Source of the DNA: Flavobacterium xinjiangense | GTDB lineage: Bacteria > Bacteroidota > Bacteroidia > Flavobacteriales > Flavobacteriaceae | Direction of reading: 5' to 3' | DNA: 64,000 nt | Assembly (NCBI RefSeq): GCF_900142885.1 | Contig: NZ_FRCL01000001.1 | Location: 100,571-164,570 of the forward strand | The notes under the pieces: model-generated | The model's database searches: none | Told to the model about the DNA's origin: nothing | What the model saw: only the letters and a program-made list of their open reading frames with translations | Translations under genes and position numbers: made by a program | Part shown: positions 27,986-36,519 of the stretch, in pieces | Layout of the letters: each line of letters opens with the position of its first letter | Numbering within the stretch: the stretch's first letter is position 1

Positions 27986-29134
27986 ATGACAACAAAAAAA
28001 ATACTGCTACTCGTAATCACCATTTTTACTATTGGAATAGCTAAAGCACAATCATCGGACGATATACTTAATTTATTAATCCAAAAAGGGTTAGTTAAAC
28101 AAAATGATGCTGACTCAATTCGTGCTGATTACGCTTTCAAACAGCAAGAAGTGAAAGAAAAACAAAAATTATTTAATGTCCTTTCCAGTCGGAACATAAA
28201 TATTGGTGGCGCTATACAAGTGCGCTATCAATCCTTGCAAGAACCAGGAAAAGCTGATGGCTTTGATATAAGAAGAGCAAGATTTGACATAAAAGGTAAT
28301 TTTTCACCAGAATGGGAATACCGATTACAAACTGATTTTGCAATCAACACAAAAATAATTGATGCGTATTTTTTCTACAAACCTTTTGATTACCTAAAAA
28401 TAACCGGTGGACAATTTCTAATTCCAAATTCTTTAGAAAGTACTACTTCAGATAGTGCACTTGAGACGATAGATCGTGCACAAATAAGTGGTTTAACAGG
28501 CCGAAATAAAGATGCATTAGGAGATCAAAATGGTCGTGATATAGGACTGCAGGCTAGTGGTAGCTTGTTCAAAACAACCTCAAACCGTTATCTTTTAGAT
28601 TATTATTTGGCTTATTTTGATGGGCAAGGAATAAACATTGCTGCAGATAAAAATGAATCAAAAGATATTGCTGCCAGAATTGTGGCACATCCTTATGAGT
28701 TTTTAGATTTTGGTATTTCCTATTCTAATGGACATGATTCCTGGTCAACACCGGCTAAAAACCAAGATCAAATTCGCATTGGCGCTGATATATCGGTAAA
28801 TTATAATGATTTCTCATTAAGAGCTGAATATTTACAAGCACAACAAGGTACTTATATTGTAAACGGAGTAAATAGAGATCTTCTTAAGGATGGTTGGTAT
28901 GCACAAGTGGGTTATTTTGTTCTCCCAAAGAAACTCCAATTTGTAGCTAAATACGATACATTCGACCCAACAAAAAACAATCCAAAGAATGATATTACCT
29001 CGTTCTATATCCTTGGTGCTAATTTATATCCAAATAGTTTTGTGAAATTCCAAGTCAATTACAAGCATAAAAGTGAACAAGGATTTTCAATCAATAAAGA
29101 CGAAATTATAGCACAATTGCAAATAAAATTCTAA
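27986..29134 (+). CDS. Phosphate-selective porin OprO/OprP family
   Basis: 382 residues. Signal peptide ending GIAKAQ (~residue 21), a short helical N-terminal segment, then an outer-membrane beta-barrel: GGAIQVRYQSLQ, FDIRRARFDIKGNFSPEWEYRLQTDF, ITGGQFLIPNSLE, ISYSNGHDSW, AEYLQAQQGT, ending with VKFQVNYKHKSEQ and a terminal Phe (QLQIKF). Its place 27 bp before pstS supports phosphate or phosphate-ester uptake across the outer membrane. Confidence 0.88.
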   Translation: MTTKKILLLVITIFTIGIAKAQSSDDILNLLIQKGLVKQNDADSIRADYAFKQQEVKEKQKLFNVLSSRNINIGGAIQVRYQSLQEPGKADGFDIRRARFDIKGNFSPEWEYRLQTDFAINTKIIDAYFFYKPFDYLKITGGQFLIPNSLESTTSDSALETIDRAQISGLTGRNKDALGDQNGRDIGLQASGSLFKTTSNRYLLDYYLAYFDGQGINIAADKNESKDIAARIVAHPYEFLDFGISYSNGHDSWSTPAKNQDQIRIGADISVNYNDFSLRAEYLQAQQGTYIVNGVNRDLLKDGWYAQVGYFVLPKKLQFVAKYDTFDPTKNNPKNDITSFYILGANLYPNSFVKFQVNYKHKSEQGFSINKDEIIAQLQIKF

Positions 29135-29161
29135 TTTTTAAAAATTCTAAAAAGAAACAAA

Positions 29162-30109
29162 ATGAAAACATATAAAATATCATTCGTAGCCGTAATAATT
29201 TTATTATTGGCAAATGCAAGTACCACAAAAGTAGCTGCACAAGATTTAAAAGGAAATATAAGTATTTCTGGGGCTTTTGCCTTGTATCCAATTACCGTAA
29301 AATGGGCGGAAGAATTCAAGAAAATCAACCCAAATGTCAAAATTGATATTCAAGCTGGAGGAGCTGGAAAAGGAATAACCGATGTATTATCTAAAGTAAC
29401 CGACATTGGATTGGTTTCTAGAGACCTGAATACAGCAGAGTATAAAAAAGGAGCTTTTGCCGTGGCAGTAACTAAAGATGCTGTAATCCCAACTATAAGT
29501 ACTTCAAGTCCATACAGAAAAGTGCTATATGAAAAAGGAGTGAAAAAGGATGCTTTCAACCATATATTTATTACTGGTAAATACAAAACCTGGAATACTT
29601 TAGGTTTTAAAAGTGAAGCTCCAATACATGTATATACACGCTCAGATGCATCGGGAGCAGCAGAAACTTGGGCAAAATATTTCAATAAAAAACAAGAAGA
29701 TTTGCAAGGAGTAGCTGTATTTGGCGATCCAGGATTGGCACAAGCTGTAAAAAGGGACCCGTCAGGATTAGGTTTTAATAATATTGTGTATGTCTATGAT
29801 ACCAAAACAAATAAACCAACTAACGGAGTAGTTCCTGTTCCAATTGATTTGAATAACAATGGAAAATTAGATCCAGATGAAAAATTTTATGATGATATCG
29901 ATCAGTTGATTGCAGCTATTGTTGCCGGAAAATATCCTTCACCTCCTGCAAGAGATCTGTATTTTGTAACTGTGGGAAAACCAAAAAATCCAATTGTTAG
30001 AGAATTTATAAAATACATTCTTACTGATGGGCAGAAATTTGTTCAGGAAGCAGGCTATATCAAGTTTTCCAAAGAGAAAATTAATAAAGAGTTAGAAAAA
30101 GTAAAATAA
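29162..30109 (+). CDS. pstS: Phosphate ABC transporter substrate-binding protein
   Basis: 315 residues. Signal peptide to about VAAQ (~27). The PBP-like fold has ISISGAFALYPITVKWAEEF near the N-terminus, IDIQAGGAGKGITDVLS and a phosphate-site segment with TRSDASGAAETWAKYF. An insertion DLNNNGKLDPDE (~223-234) matches an EF-hand calcium loop, unusual for PstS. The gene is followed by an intergenic hairpin and then pstC, pstA and pstB, so it supplies the periplasmic binding component. Confidence 0.92.
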   Translation: MKTYKISFVAVIILLLANASTTKVAAQDLKGNISISGAFALYPITVKWAEEFKKINPNVKIDIQAGGAGKGITDVLSKVTDIGLVSRDLNTAEYKKGAFAVAVTKDAVIPTISTSSPYRKVLYEKGVKKDAFNHIFITGKYKTWNTLGFKSEAPIHVYTRSDASGAAETWAKYFNKKQEDLQGVAVFGDPGLAQAVKRDPSGLGFNNIVYVYDTKTNKPTNGVVPVPIDLNNNGKLDPDEKFYDDIDQLIAAIVAGKYPSPPARDLYFVTVGKPKNPIVREFIKYILTDGQKFVQEAGYIKFSKEKINKELEKVK

Positions 30110-30151
30110 TATTCTTTTAAATACCAAATATCCACTATAATGCCACTCCTT

Positions 30152-30194
30152 AAAACCACGAGCGGCTTAAAACGCAGTTTGTTAGGGTGGTTTT
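30152..30194 (+). promoter_or_regulatory. Intergenic hairpin between pstS and pstC
   Basis: Eight-base arms AAAACCAC / GTGGTTTT enclosing 27 bases. With T at the end of the right arm it could act as a partial terminator or RNA stabiliser that raises pstS over pstC, a common arrangement for binding proteins. Confidence 0.5.
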
Positions 30195-30206
30195 ACTATA
30201 ATTAAA

Positions 30207-31100
30207 ATGAAAAATATAAGATTACTAAAAGATCGTTTCCTCAGTAAAGCTTTTTTAACACTCACCATACTTTCCATATCTACGGTAGTTTTAATGGGTC
30301 TTGGTTTATTTTACAAATCATTGCCAATTTTGCATAGCACCTCATTGTGGAATCTACTATCTTCCTCCGAATGGAAGCCGTTTAAGGAAGCTTTTGGGTT
30401 TTATCCATTTATATTGGGTACATTTTGGGTAACAGGAATTGCCATAATTACAGCTTTACCACTATCCATGCTTACTGCAATCTATCTTTCGGAATATGCA
30501 AACATTAGGGTTCGGAAAGTGGTTTTACCATTGATCGAATTACTCTCAGGAATTCCACCGGTTCTTTTTGGAGTTTGGGGCGTATTGGTAATCGTTCCTT
30601 TAATCCAAGATAAAATTGCACCCCATTTTATTGAATTTACAACGGGATATTCCGTTTTAGCAGGAGGAATTGTGTTAGCCATTATGATCTTTCCGTTGAT
30701 TATAAGCATTCTGATAGAGGTATTTGACAACGTTCCACAGGAATTAAGAGATGCGTCTTTGACGCTGGGAGCAACGCAATGGCAAACCACTAAAAAAGTA
30801 CTTCTAAGAAAATCAATTGATGGAATTGTAGCTGCTGTAGTACTGGCAATTTCGAGAGCTTTTGGTGAAACTATAGCAGTTTTGATGGTATGCGGAAATT
30901 TGGCACAAGTCCCTAAAAGTGTATTCGATTCAGGATATCCTTTACCTGCTCTTATTGCTAATAATTACGGAGAAATGATGTCTATACCCATGTATGACTC
31001 GGCGCTGATGTTTGCCGCTTTAGTCCTATTTGTTATTATCTTTTTGTTTAATGCAATTTCGAGAATCATTTTATTTAGAATTGAAAAAAGAACCAATTAA
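30207..31100 (+). CDS. pstC: Phosphate ABC transporter permease PstC
   Basis: 297 residues with about six transmembrane segments. It has the inner-membrane permease EAA-like loop (VPQELRDASLTLGATQWQTTKKVLLRKSIDGI) and PPVLFGVWGVLVIVPL. Forms the channel with PstA. Start ATG 13 bases after a hairpin; 13 bp separate its stop from pstA. Confidence 0.93.
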   Translation: MKNIRLLKDRFLSKAFLTLTILSISTVVLMGLGLFYKSLPILHSTSLWNLLSSSEWKPFKEAFGFYPFILGTFWVTGIAIITALPLSMLTAIYLSEYANIRVRKVVLPLIELLSGIPPVLFGVWGVLVIVPLIQDKIAPHFIEFTTGYSVLAGGIVLAIMIFPLIISILIEVFDNVPQELRDASLTLGATQWQTTKKVLLRKSIDGIVAAVVLAISRAFGETIAVLMVCGNLAQVPKSVFDSGYPLPALIANNYGEMMSIPMYDSALMFAALVLFVIIFLFNAISRIILFRIEKRTN

Positions 31101-31113
31101 TACCCATTAAAAA

Positions 31114-31953
31114 ATGAGAAAAACAGAAGAAAATATATTTAAATTTTTGATGATACTCAGTACAATCATCATCAGTAGTACCTTATTCATGATACTGTAT
31201 ACCATTTTTTCTAGAGGTGTTGGATCGTTGAGTTGGGATATGATTTCAAAAATACCTGAGGGAGGATTTTATATTGGCAAAGGGGGTGGAATTCTGAATG
31301 CTATAATTGGATCTGTCTATATAACTTTAGGTTCAACCTTATTGGGGCTTCTAGTGAGTATTCCAATTGTCATTTACATCAACGTATACACAAAAAAAAA
31401 TTCCTTATTAGCGAATATCACCCGATTGAGTTATGACATTTTGTTTGGAATTCCCTCAATTGTTTATGGGGCTTTTGGTTTCGCCATAATGGTTTATATG
31501 GGATTAAAAACTTCCCTTTTGGCAGGAATCATAACTGTAACGCTAATGATCATTCCCATTTTGGTTCGAGCCATAGACGAGGTGGTAAGAGTCGTTCCGG
31601 AAGACATGAGCAACTCTGTATATTCACTTGGTGGCACACGTTATGAAACCGCAAAAATTTTATTACGACAATCTATCCCCGGAATTATTACTGCGATATT
31701 ATTATCATTTGGCAGAGCCATTGGTGACGCTGCCTGTGTACTTTTCACTGCTGGCTTCACGGATAGCATTCCAACATCACTGGATCAGCCAGCAGCAACA
31801 TTACCTCTGTCTATATTTTTCCAATTAAGTAGTCCGATTCAAGAAGTACAAAACCGAGCGTATGCAGCAGCAGTTATTCTTACCATAATTGTTTTAATCA
31901 TTAGTATAGCCGCAAAAATTGCAAGCAAAAACCTTTCAAAAAATAAAATATGA
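31114..31953 (+). CDS. pstA: Phosphate ABC transporter permease PstA
   Basis: 279 residues, six predicted transmembrane segments. The permease loop VPEDMSNSVYSLGGTRYETAKILLRQSIPGI and the preceding GIPSIVYGAFGFAIMVY are characteristic. The stop overlaps the pstB start (ATGA), so the two are translationally coupled. Confidence 0.93.
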   Translation: MRKTEENIFKFLMILSTIIISSTLFMILYTIFSRGVGSLSWDMISKIPEGGFYIGKGGGILNAIIGSVYITLGSTLLGLLVSIPIVIYINVYTKKNSLLANITRLSYDILFGIPSIVYGAFGFAIMVYMGLKTSLLAGIITVTLMIIPILVRAIDEVVRVVPEDMSNSVYSLGGTRYETAKILLRQSIPGIITAILLSFGRAIGDAACVLFTAGFTDSIPTSLDQPAATLPLSIFFQLSSPIQEVQNRAYAAAVILTIIVLIISIAAKIASKNLSKNKI

Positions 31954-32711
31954 TCATTCAGCCACATATCAGCATTCAAAATTTAAACGTGCACATTGGA
32001 GAAAACCACATTCTAAAAAACATAAATCTGGACATTCCGGATAAAAAAGTCACTTCATTAATAGGTCCTTCAGGTTGCGGAAAAACAACACTTCTTAAAA
32101 CTATGAACCGCCTACTCGACCGACAAACCGATGTACGAGTAGAAGGAAAAGTATTAGTAGACGGTGAAGACATCTATGATCCAAAAGTCGAAGTAACACA
32201 CATTCGAAAAAAAATGGGATTACTCTCTCAAAGACCTTTTCCATTGCCCATGAACATCTACGATAATATTGCTTACGGACAACGAATTCATGGAAATAAC
32301 AACAAAAAAGAACTGGACGAAATCGTAGAAAAATACCTTAGAGGTGTCAATCTTTGGGACGAAGTCAAAGACCGATTAAAATCTCCTGCCACTCGATTAT
32401 CCATCGGGCAACAACAACGGTTGTGTTTGGCTAGAGGACTTGCTATCGAACCCGAAATTATTTTAGGTGACGAACCAACATCAGCATTGGACCCAATTTC
32501 TACGCAACATATCGAAGAATTATTCTTGCAGCTAAAAGACAAATACACTATTGTTTTAGTAACTCACATTCTACGACAAGCGCGCAGGGTTTCTGATTAT
32601 ATTGGCTTTGTATATATGGGCGAAATAATCGAATTTGGTCCTACTGAGGAAATATTATTAAACCCAAAAGAGAAACTAACCAAAGATTATGTAAAAGGTT
32701 TCTTAAGTTAA
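31950..32711 (+). CDS. pstB: Phosphate ABC transporter ATP-binding protein PstB
   Basis: 253 residues. Walker A GPSGCGKTT (39-47), signature LSIGQQQRLCLARGLA (~150), Walker B ILGDEPTSALDP and a switch His in VTHILRQARR. Hydrolyses ATP to drive phosphate import through PstCA. No phoU follows, although it often does in other genomes. A strong terminator ends the operon. Confidence 0.95.
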   Translation: MIIQPHISIQNLNVHIGENHILKNINLDIPDKKVTSLIGPSGCGKTTLLKTMNRLLDRQTDVRVEGKVLVDGEDIYDPKVEVTHIRKKMGLLSQRPFPLPMNIYDNIAYGQRIHGNNNKKELDEIVEKYLRGVNLWDEVKDRLKSPATRLSIGQQQRLCLARGLAIEPEIILGDEPTSALDPISTQHIEELFLQLKDKYTIVLVTHILRQARRVSDYIGFVYMGEIIEFGPTEEILLNPKEKLTKDYVKGFLS

Positions 32712-32741
32712 ATATTAAAACACTTACAAAACACAATTCAC

Positions 32742-32771
32742 AAAAAAGTTCTGAAAAATCAGGACTTTTTT
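32742..32771 (+). terminator. Terminator of the pst operon
   Basis: AAAAAAGTTCTGA / TCAGGACTTTTTT around a four-A loop, then more T, 30 bp after the pstB stop codon. Confidence 0.88.
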
Positions 32772-32921
32772 TATTTACAATCAAACCATGAAACTTCTAA
32801 TTACAATCATAATAGAAAATTACATTAAAAATTTGTTTGATTTTAAATTTTAAGCATTGATTAATAACATGTTAACTAAATATTTACATTTTATGGCGTA
32901 ACTTTAATAAAAGATATAGCC

Positions 32922-33161
32922 ATGAAAAATTTTGCAATTAAACTCGTTTGGTTCACTACCATTTACGTTTTTGTTTTTGCCGGTTTATGTCAAACTAATG
33001 TTGCTTTCCCGGTAATAATGACCCTATACTGCATTGGCATACCATTGATCTTGTTTATGGTATATACAGTACTGCATGACGATTACACAACGCTGAGAAC
33101 TTTTAAAGATTGGTACGGTGATCATCCAATGGAAACTTTGGAAGATGAAGAAGAACGTTAA
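32922..33161 (+). CDS. Small two-helix membrane protein
   Basis: 79 residues with two hydrophobic helices (VWFTTIYVFVFAGLC, ~9-23; VIMTLYCIGIPLILFMVYTVL, ~31-51) and an acidic soluble tail (DWYGDHPMETLEDEEE). It ends at a shared bidirectional terminator. I do not recognise the family; the open frame, clean start and own terminator support a real gene. Confidence 0.7.
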   Translation: MKNFAIKLVWFTTIYVFVFAGLCQTNVAFPVIMTLYCIGIPLILFMVYTVLHDDYTTLRTFKDWYGDHPMETLEDEEER

Positions 33162-33185
33162 TCGTTCGAATCCATATTAAACAAA

Positions 33186-33209
33186 AAAATCCCGATTGCT
33201 CGGGATTTT
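33186..33209. terminator. Bidirectional terminator
   Basis: AAAATCCCGA / TCGGGATTTT with a four-base loop between convergent genes, with T runs in both directions. Confidence 0.88.
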
Positions 33210-33213
33210 ATTT

Positions 33214-34524
33214 TTATTTCTCTCTAATATAAATATCGATTGGCACTCCTGAAAAGTCCCAGTTTTCTCTAATTTTATTTTCCAGGTAACGTTTGTAAGG
33301 TTCTTTTACATATTGTGGCATATTGGCAAAAAACACAAACTGAGGTGTTGGTGTAGGCAATTGCATGCAATATTTAATTTTCACATATTTCCCTTTTGTT
33401 GCTGGCGGTGGGTATGCTTCAATAACTTTCAACATAAATTCGTTGAATTTTGAAGTAGCAATACGCTGTTGTCTGTTTTCAAAAACTTTTACAGTTGCTT
33501 CTAATGCTTTCAACAAACGTTGTTTCGTTAATGCCGAAACAAAAAGAATAGGCACATCCGTAAATGGCATTAATTCTTCTCTGATTTTAGCTTCATAATC
33601 ACGAGTTGACATCGTTTCTTTTTCGACTAAATCCCACTTATTTACTAAGATGACAACACCTTTACGGTTTTTCTCAGCCAACCAAAAAATACTTTGATCC
33701 TGCCCTTCAAATCCACGAGTAGCGTCTATAATCAAAATACAAATATCAGCATGCTCAATAGCACGAACAGAACGCATTACAGAGTAAAACTCTAAATCTT
33801 CTTTCACTTTAGCTTTACGACGAATTCCTGCTGTATCAACTAAGTTAAATTCGAAACCAAAACGGTCAAATTTTGTATCAATAGAATCACGGGTCGTACC
33901 CGCAATGTCAGTAACAATATAACGTTCTTTACCAATTAAAGCATTGATAAAGCTCGATTTTCCTGCATTAGGACGTCCTACAACCGCAAAACGAGGCAAT
34001 GTAACTTCTTCCTGAGTTGGCTCTGGTTTTATAGGAAAAGCATCAATCAATGCATCCAATAAATCTCCAGTTCCACTTCCTGAAATACTCGCAAATGTGT
34101 AATATTCTCCTAAACCAAGATTATAAAACTCGATGGCATCTTTTTCACGCATTGCATTATCCACCTTGTTTACAGCAAGTAAAACCGGTTTAGTCACCTT
34201 ACGCAACAATCTTGCAACAGCATCATCCATAGGAGTAATCCCTTCTTCCACATCAACCACAAAAATGATAACATCAGCTTCATCAATAGCAAGTTCGACC
34301 TGTTTACGGATTTCTCCTTCAAAAACATCATCAGAACCACGCACATATCCGCCGGTATCAATTACAGAAAACTCTTTTCCGTTCCACTCGCTTTTACCAT
34401 AGTTCCTATCTCGGGTCACCCCAGATACTGAATCTACAATAGCTTCTCTTCTTTGTATCAGCCTATTAAAAAGGGTTGATTTCCCTACATTAGGTCTTCC
34501 TACTATCGCAACAATGTTATTCAT
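33214..34524 (-). CDS. der: Ribosome biogenesis GTPase Der
   Basis: 436 residues with two tandem GTPase domains. First P-loop GRPNVGKST (8-16) with DTGG and NKVD; second P-loop GRPNAGKSS (~182) with DTAGI and NKWD. A KH-like domain follows ([27 protein letters not shown]). Needed for 50S subunit assembly. Its own promoter lies just upstream. Confidence 0.97.
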   Translation of the reverse strand: MNNIVAIVGRPNVGKSTLFNRLIQRREAIVDSVSGVTRDRNYGKSEWNGKEFSVIDTGGYVRGSDDVFEGEIRKQVELAIDEADVIIFVVDVEEGITPMDDAVARLLRKVTKPVLLAVNKVDNAMREKDAIEFYNLGLGEYYTFASISGSGTGDLLDALIDAFPIKPEPTQEEVTLPRFAVVGRPNAGKSSFINALIGKERYIVTDIAGTTRDSIDTKFDRFGFEFNLVDTAGIRRKAKVKEDLEFYSVMRSVRAIEHADICILIIDATRGFEGQDQSIFWLAEKNRKGVVILVNKWDLVEKETMSTRDYEAKIREELMPFTDVPILFVSALTKQRLLKALEATVKVFENRQQRIATSKFNEFMLKVIEAYPPPATKGKYVKIKYCMQLPTPTPQFVFFANMPQYVKEPYKRYLENKIRENWDFSGVPIDIYIREK

Positions 34525-34545
34525 AATATAAATTCAAATATTTTG

Positions 34546-34576
34546 CAAAGGTAGTGTTTAATACCATGATTATCAA
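34546..34576 (-). promoter_or_regulatory. Promoter of der
   Basis: On the minus strand: TTG (34576-34574), 20 bases, TACCTTTG (34553-34546), then GCAAAA, 21 bp from the der start codon. The era gene has the same TACCTTTG box at 36246-36253 at the same distance from its start. Confidence 0.75.
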
Positions 34577-34630
34577 TTTTTTTGGTATATTAGCAACACC
34601 TTATCATTTAATTCTTACAATAATAATATT

Positions 34631-35128
34631 ATGGATAGCAATAATGAACTAAGACTCCGCCTACGATTTTACAAAGATGTTCCTGAAAACGTGGACAATT
34701 TATGCCTTAAATTCAAGAATCACACACAAAAAATCTCCGAAGATTATGCAATCAAAATCGAACGATCTCATATTTGGCTCGATATAAAAGGTCCAAAAAA
34801 AGCGTACTATTCCCCTCACTTACACTTGGAATTAGAACCTAAAAGCGACACCGAAACACACATAAGAGGCTTGTTTGGCCCTGACCCTACTTTATGGACC
34901 CTTTTCATGTTTCTCCATTTTATAATTGCAGGTGTATTTATAATTTTTGCAGGAATAGCCTATTCTGATTATATTTTAAAAAACTCCATAACATTCGATT
35001 TGACAGTGATGGCGCTTATGGTTTTCTTGTGGTTTTTATTGTATCTTGTTGCAAAACAAATCCGGCAAAACGGAAATAATCAAATGGATGAATTGGAAAC
35101 ATTATTCTTGAAAATTATAAAATCATAG
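34631..35128 (+). CDS. Two-helix membrane protein of unknown function
   Basis: 165 residues. An N-terminal soluble domain (~1-85, with LRLRFYKDVPENVDNLCLKF and HIWLDIKGPKKAYYSPHLHLELE) is followed by two transmembrane helices (LFMFLHFIIAGVFIIFAGIAY, ~95-115; VMALMVFLWFLLYLVAKQI, ~129-147). Lies between der and era in divergent or convergent arrangement. Not a GTPase itself, since no P-loop is seen. Confidence 0.75.
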   Translation: MDSNNELRLRLRFYKDVPENVDNLCLKFKNHTQKISEDYAIKIERSHIWLDIKGPKKAYYSPHLHLELEPKSDTETHIRGLFGPDPTLWTLFMFLHFIIAGVFIIFAGIAYSDYILKNSITFDLTVMALMVFLWFLLYLVAKQIRQNGNNQMDELETLFLKIIKS

Positions 35129-35136
35129 TTTAATAA

Positions 35137-35279
35137 GGAGCAATTCCAGCACTCCATTACAACTCCTCGTTCGAAAAGCTTTTTTTCTATTACGTTTTCA
35201 GGAGCTTCCTTTGGTCCCTCTGAAAACGCAAGAAAAAACAGCATTCTCAATCCGGGGTTTCCATTTCGATCTGGGCTAA
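35137..35279 (-). repeat. Dispersed intergenic repeat, copy C
   Basis: Read on the minus strand: TAGCCCAGATCGAAATGGAA at the left, core AGGGACCAAAGGAAGCTCC, then AAAAAGCTTTTCGAACGAGG, and TGGAGTGCTGGAATTGCTCC at the right. Opposite orientation to copies A and B and more diverged, but with the same block order. Confidence 0.7.
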
Positions 35280-35343
35280 AAAAAAATCAATATTAGAAAT
35301 TGAATTCCAATATTGATTTTAAAAAATTTAACTAATTTACGAT

Positions 35344-36225
35344 TTACTGATTGTAACCAAAACGTTTTAACATGTTAGCGTTACTTCTCCAGTTTTTATT
35401 CACTTTTACGACCAACTCAATATGAATTTGTTTCCCGAAGAACTTTTCTAAATCAAGACGGGACTCCATTCCTACTTTTTTCAAAGCGGCTCCTTTATGT
35501 CCAATAATGATTCCCTTTTGAGTTTCACGTTCCACCATAATCAAAGAACGGATTCTGATGATGTTCTCGTCTTCAAAGAACTCTTCCGTAACAATTTCTA
35601 CTGCGTATGGAATTTCTTTGCTGTAATTCAACAAGATTTTTTCACGGATAGTTTCATTTACAAAGAAACGTTCCGGTTTATCTGTTAATTGGTCTTTTGG
35701 ATAATATGCCGGTGATTCCGGTAACAATGCTATTATTCTTCCAAAAACTTCTGGCACATTAAAATTCTGTAAGGCTGATATTGGGAAAATTTCCGCGTTA
35801 GGCACTTTCGCTGCCCAAAAAGCAACTTGCTCCTCTAACTGCTCTTGATTTGAAGTGTCAATTTTGTTCAACAAAAGAAGCACTGGTATTGTAGCGTGAA
35901 TAATTTTATTAAAAAAAGCTTCATCTTTCAAATCTTGCTCTCCTATTTCGACCATATAAATCAAAATATCGGCGTCTTCAAAAGCCGATTTAACGAACTT
36001 CATCATCGATTCCTGCATTTCGTAAGCCGGTTTAATGATTCCGGGAGTGTCGGATAAAATCATTTGAAAATCTTCTCCGTTTACAATTCCTAAAATTCTA
36101 TGACGAGTTGTTTGTGCTTTAGATGTAATGATTGACAATCGTTCTCCAACAAATGCATTCATTAAGGTTGACTTCCCAACGTTTGGATTCCCTATGATAT
36201 TTACAAAACCTGCTTTATGTGACAT
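35344..36225 (-). CDS. era: GTPase Era
   Basis: 293 residues. P-loop [11 protein letters not shown] (~12-22), DTPGI, NKID, and a C-terminal KH domain with IIGHKGAALKKVGMESRLDLEKFF that binds the 3' end of 16S rRNA during 30S maturation. A TACCTTTG -7 box lies at 36246-36253 upstream; no TTG at the right distance was seen. Confidence 0.97.
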   Translation of the reverse strand: MSHKAGFVNIIGNPNVGKSTLMNAFVGERLSIITSKAQTTRHRILGIVNGEDFQMILSDTPGIIKPAYEMQESMMKFVKSAFEDADILIYMVEIGEQDLKDEAFFNKIIHATIPVLLLLNKIDTSNQEQLEEQVAFWAAKVPNAEIFPISALQNFNVPEVFGRIIALLPESPAYYPKDQLTDKPERFFVNETIREKILLNYSKEIPYAVEIVTEEFFEDENIIRIRSLIMVERETQKGIIIGHKGAALKKVGMESRLDLEKFFGKQIHIELVVKVNKNWRSNANMLKRFGYNQ

Positions 36226-36300
36226 TTCTATTATAATTTATTTTGCAAAGGTAGTTATATCAAGTCAATAGATGAAATAAAACATTTTTAAAAAAAATTA

Positions 36301-36330
36301 TTGAAAATACAGAAATTCGTTGTACATTTG
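36301..36330 (+). promoter_or_regulatory. Promoter of the initiator tRNA pair
   Basis: TTG (36301-36303), 19 bases, TACATTTG (36323-36330), then the tRNA 12 bp later: a textbook Bacteroidota housekeeping promoter. Nothing comparable precedes the second tRNA, so both are read from here. Confidence 0.85.
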
Positions 36331-36342
36331 CACCCGAAACAA

Positions 36343-36415
36343 CGCGGGATAGAGCAGTAGGCAGCTCGTCGGGCTCATAACCCGAAGGTCACAGGTTCGA
36401 GTCCTGTTCCCGCTA
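36343..36415 (+). tRNA. tRNA-fMet (CAT), copy 1
   Basis: 73 bases without encoded CCA. Acceptor CGCGGGA pairs with TCCCGCT except at the first position, where C1 faces T72. The anticodon stem carries three consecutive G:C pairs (TCGGG / CCCGA) around CTCATAA. Both are hallmarks of the bacterial initiator tRNA rather than elongator Met. T arm ACAGG-TTCGAGT-CCTGT. Confidence 0.95.
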
Positions 36416-36446
36416 CTAAGAATTTATTGAAATTACAAACGCACAT

Positions 36447-36519
36447 CGCGGGATAGAGCAGTAGGCAGCTCGTCGGGCTCATAACCCGAAGGTCACAGGT
36501 TCGAGTCCTGTTCCCGCTA
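36447..36519 (+). tRNA. tRNA-fMet (CAT), copy 2; island attachment site
   Basis: Identical over all 73 bases to copy 1, from which it is separated by 31 bp. The anticodon CAT is at 36480-36482. The serine recombinase gene runs antisense into this tRNA and ends at the anticodon, so this copy is the likely integration site. Confidence 0.95.

Noticed and set aside
32712..32921. phoU after pstB
   Set aside because: The gap holds a terminator and no frame of suitable size; PhoU is not in the window.
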